6,310 nt of DNA from Clostridiales bacterium (lineage in GTDB: Bacteria > Bacillota > Clostridia > Christensenellales > Aristaeellaceae): the NCBI GenBank assembly GCA_004555155.1, contig SFJH01000057.1:1-6310 (forward strand). The letters are read 5' to 3'. How positions within the stretch are numbered: the stretch's first letter is position 1; every line of letters starts with the position of its first letter. The notes below the pieces were generated by a model. That model was not told where the DNA came from. It did no database searches and saw only the letters and a program-made list of their open reading frames with translations. This document shows positions 4,870 to 6,310 of the stretch, piece after piece. The position numbers and the translations under genes were made by a program.

Positions 4870-5781
4870 ATGATTGTGAAGGGAGTGCATATAGACGGCT
4901 TCAACCGGGAGATTATGGAAGGGCACGGCTACACCCGGGAATTTCCCTATTCCAACCTGCAGGGAACGGTGAACCCGGTGGCATCGGTGCCCTGGCACTG
5001 GCATCCGGAGCTGGAATTCGCCCACATCCTCACCGGGCACTGCGTGTTTCACACGCCCTTCCGGGATATCGACGCGCCCGCGGACAGCATGGTGTTCATC
5101 AATTCCAGCGTATTTCACAGTGTGGACGTTCATCCGTCCAATGCCACCTGCACGTATCATACCCACGTGATCAATCGCGGCTTTCTGGCTGGCTCTCCCG
5201 GGGAGATCATCGACACGCGCTATTTTGCGCCCGTCCTGAGCTGTCCGGAGCTCTCCGGCTTGGCGATTCACCCCGATACGCCCGCACACCGGCGCATGAT
5301 AGCGCTGGCGGAGGAGGCATATGCGCAGGCCGATGACGAGGAATTCCTGTTTGAGCTACGCGTGCGGGAGAAGCTGACCGAGCTATGGCTGCTTTTCGTA
5401 GAGGAAACGCGCTCCGTCTGGGAGAATTCGCTGCGCAAAAACGACGTGCGCAACGACCGGATTCGCGCCATGCTCAGCTACATTCAGGAAAACTGCGCGG
5501 AAAAGCTGTCTCTGGAGAATATCGCCGCCAGCGCGGGCGTCAGTCAGCGGGAATGCCTGCGCTGCTTTCAGGCACTGCTCAAGACCACGCCCTTTGAATA
5601 CCTGAACGACTGCCGCGTGCGCCGGGCCGCCAATATGCTCACCGAGACTACGGCCAGCATCACGGAAATCGCACTCAACTGCGGCTTCGGATCCGCCAGC
5701 TACTTTTGCCGCATCTTCCGCCGGTTCATGCACGCCTCGCCCTCCGAGTACAAACGCCAGCACGCTGCACGCAGGACATGA
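4870..5781 (+). CDS. AraC family transcriptional regulator with N-terminal cupin
   Basis: A 303-aa one-component regulator. The N-terminal part (about 20-110) is a cupin-type sensor/dimerisation domain, with the WHWHPELEF motif (42-50) whose His43/His45 correspond to the cupin HxH segment, and further His residues at 61, 83, 88, 97 and 99. Residues about 140-190 form a helical linker. The C-terminal AraC/XylS domain spans about 194-298 with two helix-turn-helix units: LSLENIAASAGVSQRECLRCF (213-233) and SITEIALNCGFGSASYFCRIF (263-283), followed by the conserved SPSEYKR. The ATG at 4870 has AGGGAG about 11 nt upstream. It is divergent from the TAXI gene across a 330-nt AT-rich gap, so regulation of TAXI is plausible but unproven. 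Cupin-AraC proteins usually sense sugars or small carboxylates; the ligand is unknown. It faces the 5S rRNA genes, and no plus-strand terminator is visible after its stop. Confidence 0.94.
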   Translation: MIVKGVHIDGFNREIMEGHGYTREFPYSNLQGTVNPVASVPWHWHPELEFAHILTGHCVFHTPFRDIDAPADSMVFINSSVFHSVDVHPSNATCTYHTHVINRGFLAGSPGEIIDTRYFAPVLSCPELSGLAIHPDTPAHRRMIALAEEAYAQADDEEFLFELRVREKLTELWLLFVEETRSVWENSLRKNDVRNDRIRAMLSYIQENCAEKLSLENIAASAGVSQRECLRCFQALLKTTPFEYLNDCRVRRAANMLTETTASITEIALNCGFGSASYFCRIFRRFMHASPSEYKRQHAARRT

Positions 5782-5880
5782 TTCATTTGTGCCCTTTGCC
5801 AGGCGCTGTGCTTCATAAGAATTCTATCGTGAAATCCGGAAATTGATTGGCTTCATTCCCTTCGACCGCCCAAAACGCAG

Positions 5881-5910
5881 AAAAAACCCCGAAGACAAAT
5901 GTCTTCGGGG
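5881..5910 (-). terminator. Intrinsic terminator of the 5S rRNA unit
   Basis: A perfect 10-bp stem (5887-5896 with 5901-5910; an 11th pair is possible) on a 4-nt loop is followed on the minus strand by TTTTTT (5881-5886). It begins about 10 nt after the 3' end of the 5S gene. It ends the rRNA unit before the convergent araC-type gene. The plus strand has no U-run after the stem, so it does not serve araC. Confidence 0.95.
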
Positions 5911-5919
5911 CAAAATTGG

Positions 5920-6038
<119 letters not shown>

Positions 6039-6212
6039 ATCGTATGCAATTCAACGCGCCATTCGGCGCGGGATAAGGGAACCACCCACGGAACACCATG
6101 GAGTGGAAACTCAAAGCGCACGGCTGACCGCGCACGTCAAGGATCAAAACACGCGCACAGGGCGCGATAGAAGGGGGTGAATTGAGCGAAGCAGTATTTC
6201 TGCTTCGCTCAA
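6039..6212 (-). other. Structured spacer between tandem 5S genes
   Basis: About 175 nt between the two 5S copies with no gene or tRNA. Read on the minus strand (RNA sense) it can form four hairpins: 6200-6212/6182-6194 (13-bp perfect stem, 5-nt loop), 6128-6135/6116-6123 (8 bp with two G-U pairs), 6096-6106/6082-6091 (10 bp with a bulge) and 6065-6070/6055-6060 (6 bp). None is followed by a U-run, and I see no convincing promoter, so the two copies are probably co-transcribed and cut apart. The stretch GATCCTTGACG (6153-6143) faintly resembles rRNA-spacer antiterminator (boxA-like) motifs; this is speculative. Confidence 0.6.
6182..6212 (-). other. 13-bp perfect stem-loop at the 3' end of 5S copy 2
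   Basis: Arms 6182-6194 and 6200-6212 are perfectly complementary around a 5-nt loop and begin only a few bases after 5S copy 2. On the minus strand it is followed by TTCACCCC, not a U-run, unlike the terminator after copy 1. It is better explained as a processing hairpin (RNase III-type) or a non-terminating spacer element than as a terminator. Confidence 0.7.
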
Positions 6213-6213
6213 G

Positions 6214-6310
6214 TGGAATCCGGCGACGCCATCATCTCCCGGGCCGTTGCCAGCCAAGTACCATCAGCGCGTGGAGGCTTAACTTCTGTGTTCGGGATGG
6301 GAACAGGTGG
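6214..6310 (-). rRNA. rrf: 5S ribosomal RNA (copy 2, 5' end beyond the window)
   Basis: Positions 6214-6310 are identical to 5917-6013 at a constant offset of 297, covering the 3' flank base and most of the 5S gene. By analogy with copy 1 the gene would run to about 6335, so roughly the first 25 nt of the RNA are outside the window. The mature 3' end is near 6217. Perfect identity with copy 1 points to recent duplication or gene conversion. Confidence 0.94.

Noticed and set aside
6039..6181. tRNA gene in the 5S spacer
   Set aside because: The hairpins do not form a cloverleaf: no T-loop GGTTCGA-type segment and no acceptor stem enclosing them.

Overview
The window is a GC-rich piece of bacterial chromosome that looks like an anaerobic gut-type Firmicute of the class Clostridia. 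The evidence is a DUF4250 protein and a CD3324-family HTH protein (both known mainly from Clostridia), strong purine-rich Shine-Dalgarno sites, canonical sigma-A promoters and a Gram-positive-type 5S rRNA. The GC richness and an Ala/Leu-rich export signal would suit a Christensenellales/Oscillospirales-like lineage, but that placement is inference.

Layout. Positions 1-283 hold no gene but are packed with back-to-back inverted repeats, one a perfect 21-bp stem on a 3-nt loop. They lie downstream of a leftward run of genes. From right to left on the minus strand these are: a TAXI-family (TRAP-type) periplasmic/extracellular solute-binding protein (3544-4539); a 61-aa DUF4250 protein with its own promoter (3219-3404); a CD3324-family small HTH protein (2680-2967) that overlaps a two-domain GNAT acetyltransferase (1844-2692) by 13 nt, forming a two-gene operon with its own promoter and a UUCG-loop terminator; and a serine beta-lactamase-fold hydrolase (280-1689) with an almost consensus promoter. 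The ~330-nt AT-rich gap 4540-4869 separates the TAXI gene from a divergent AraC-type regulator with an N-terminal cupin (4870-5781, plus strand).

The right end (5881-6310) holds two tandem minus-strand 5S rRNA genes. The right-hand copy is cut by the window edge. The 97 bp both copies share in the window are identical, and the spacer between them is highly structured. The left copy ends at a strong intrinsic terminator convergent with araC.

How the genes may work together. Only CD3324/GNAT shows clear operon structure. The divergent AraC/TAXI pair suggests, but does not prove, that the cupin-AraC protein controls an uptake-related receptor; no TRAP permease gene is in the window. The other genes appear to be independent single-gene units, each with its own promoter or terminator. 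I see no CRISPR array, phage module, transposase or recognisable defence/toxin system. The most unusual material is non-coding: the palindrome island at the left end and the structured tandem 5S unit at the right end.
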